DNA of 6,168 bases, taken from NCBI GenBank assembly GCA_964466745.1, contig CAYXOX010000165.1:1-6168 (forward strand), written 5' to 3'. How positions within the stretch are numbered: position 1 is the first letter of the stretch; the number at the start of each line of letters is the position of its first letter. The notes under the pieces were generated by a model. That model ran no database searches. It was given only the letters and a program-made list of their open reading frames with translations, and was not told the DNA's origin. Of this stretch, positions 6,079 to 6,168 are shown piece after piece. The stretch is from CAYXOX01 sp964466745. Lineage in GTDB: Bacteria > Pseudomonadota > Alphaproteobacteria > Rhodobacterales > Rhodobacteraceae. The position numbers were made by a program, and so were the translations under genes.

Positions 6079-6107
6079 TTGCCACCCGCGCCCGCGGGCG
6101 CTAAACG
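6079..6107 (+). promoter_or_regulatory. Candidate sigma70-type promoter of the tRNA-Arg gene
   Basis: TTGCCA (6079-6084, five of six bases match TTGACA) is followed by a 17-base spacer and TAAACG (6102-6107, three of six match TATAAT). Transcription would start near 6114, just before the mature tRNA 5' end at 6116. The bases after the -10 (GCGGTG) are GC-rich, like the discriminators of stable-RNA promoters. The -10 is poor, so this is a candidate only. Confidence 0.42.
6088..6101 (+). other. 14-base perfect palindrome between sufS and tRNA-Arg
   Basis: GCGCCCGCGGGCGC is fully self-complementary and begins 20 bases after the sufS stop. As RNA it can fold into a 5-bp GC stem with a CGCG loop. 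It is followed by TAAACGG rather than a T-run, so it is at best a weak end signal for the suf transcript. It lies entirely within the 17-base spacer of the candidate tRNA promoter, ending one base before the -10. Confidence 0.4.
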
Positions 6108-6115
6108 GCGGTGAG

Positions 6116-6168
<53 letters not shown>

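Noticed and set aside
4814..6085. Minus-strand open frame of 423 codons opposite sufS
   Set aside because: It is the antisense image of sufS with His/Arg/Val-rich composition and no family motif.

Overview
The window is a GC-rich stretch of a bacterial chromosome. It carries most of a SUF (sulfur mobilisation) iron-sulfur cluster assembly operon, with every protein gene on the + strand, and ends inside a tRNA-Arg gene. The GC-rich third positions, the protein sequences and the order sufB / small genes / sufC-sufD / Yip1-type membrane genes / sufS point to an alphaproteobacterium, most likely Rhodobacterales. That placement is inferred from gene order and sequence character, not from a search.

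Layout: (1) 2-274, the last 90 codons of sufB. (2) 282-1600, three genes that are not core SUF components: a 98-residue two-helix membrane protein, a canonical YbjQ/UPF0145 protein and a 206-residue unknown membrane protein. (3) 1679-3726, sufC and sufD, overlapping by one base. (4) 3726-4854, two consecutive small membrane proteins of Yip1-like character that share one motif. (5) 4847-6067, sufS. (6) 6068-6115, a 48-base spacer with a GC-rich palindrome and a plausible tRNA promoter. (7) 6116-6168, the 5' two-thirds of tRNA-Arg (anticodon CCG).

How the genes work together: SufS takes sulfur from cysteine as a persulfide on C364. The SufBCD scaffold, driven by the SufC ATPase, builds the nascent cluster at the SufB-SufD interface. 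The key residues of SufC, SufD and SufS are all visible. Most junctions overlap or nearly touch (sufB/98-aa gene, 98-aa gene/ybjQ, sufC/sufD, sufD/yip, yip/yip, yip/sufS), which indicates one translationally coupled transcript. The two exceptions are the 93-base gap before the 206-aa gene and the 78-base gap before sufC, which contains a small perfect hairpin.

I see no mobile element, CRISPR array, phage gene or defence system. The core is a known pathway. The parts least explained are the five accessory genes, four of them membrane proteins, embedded in the operon, and the architecture of the sufS-tRNA spacer.
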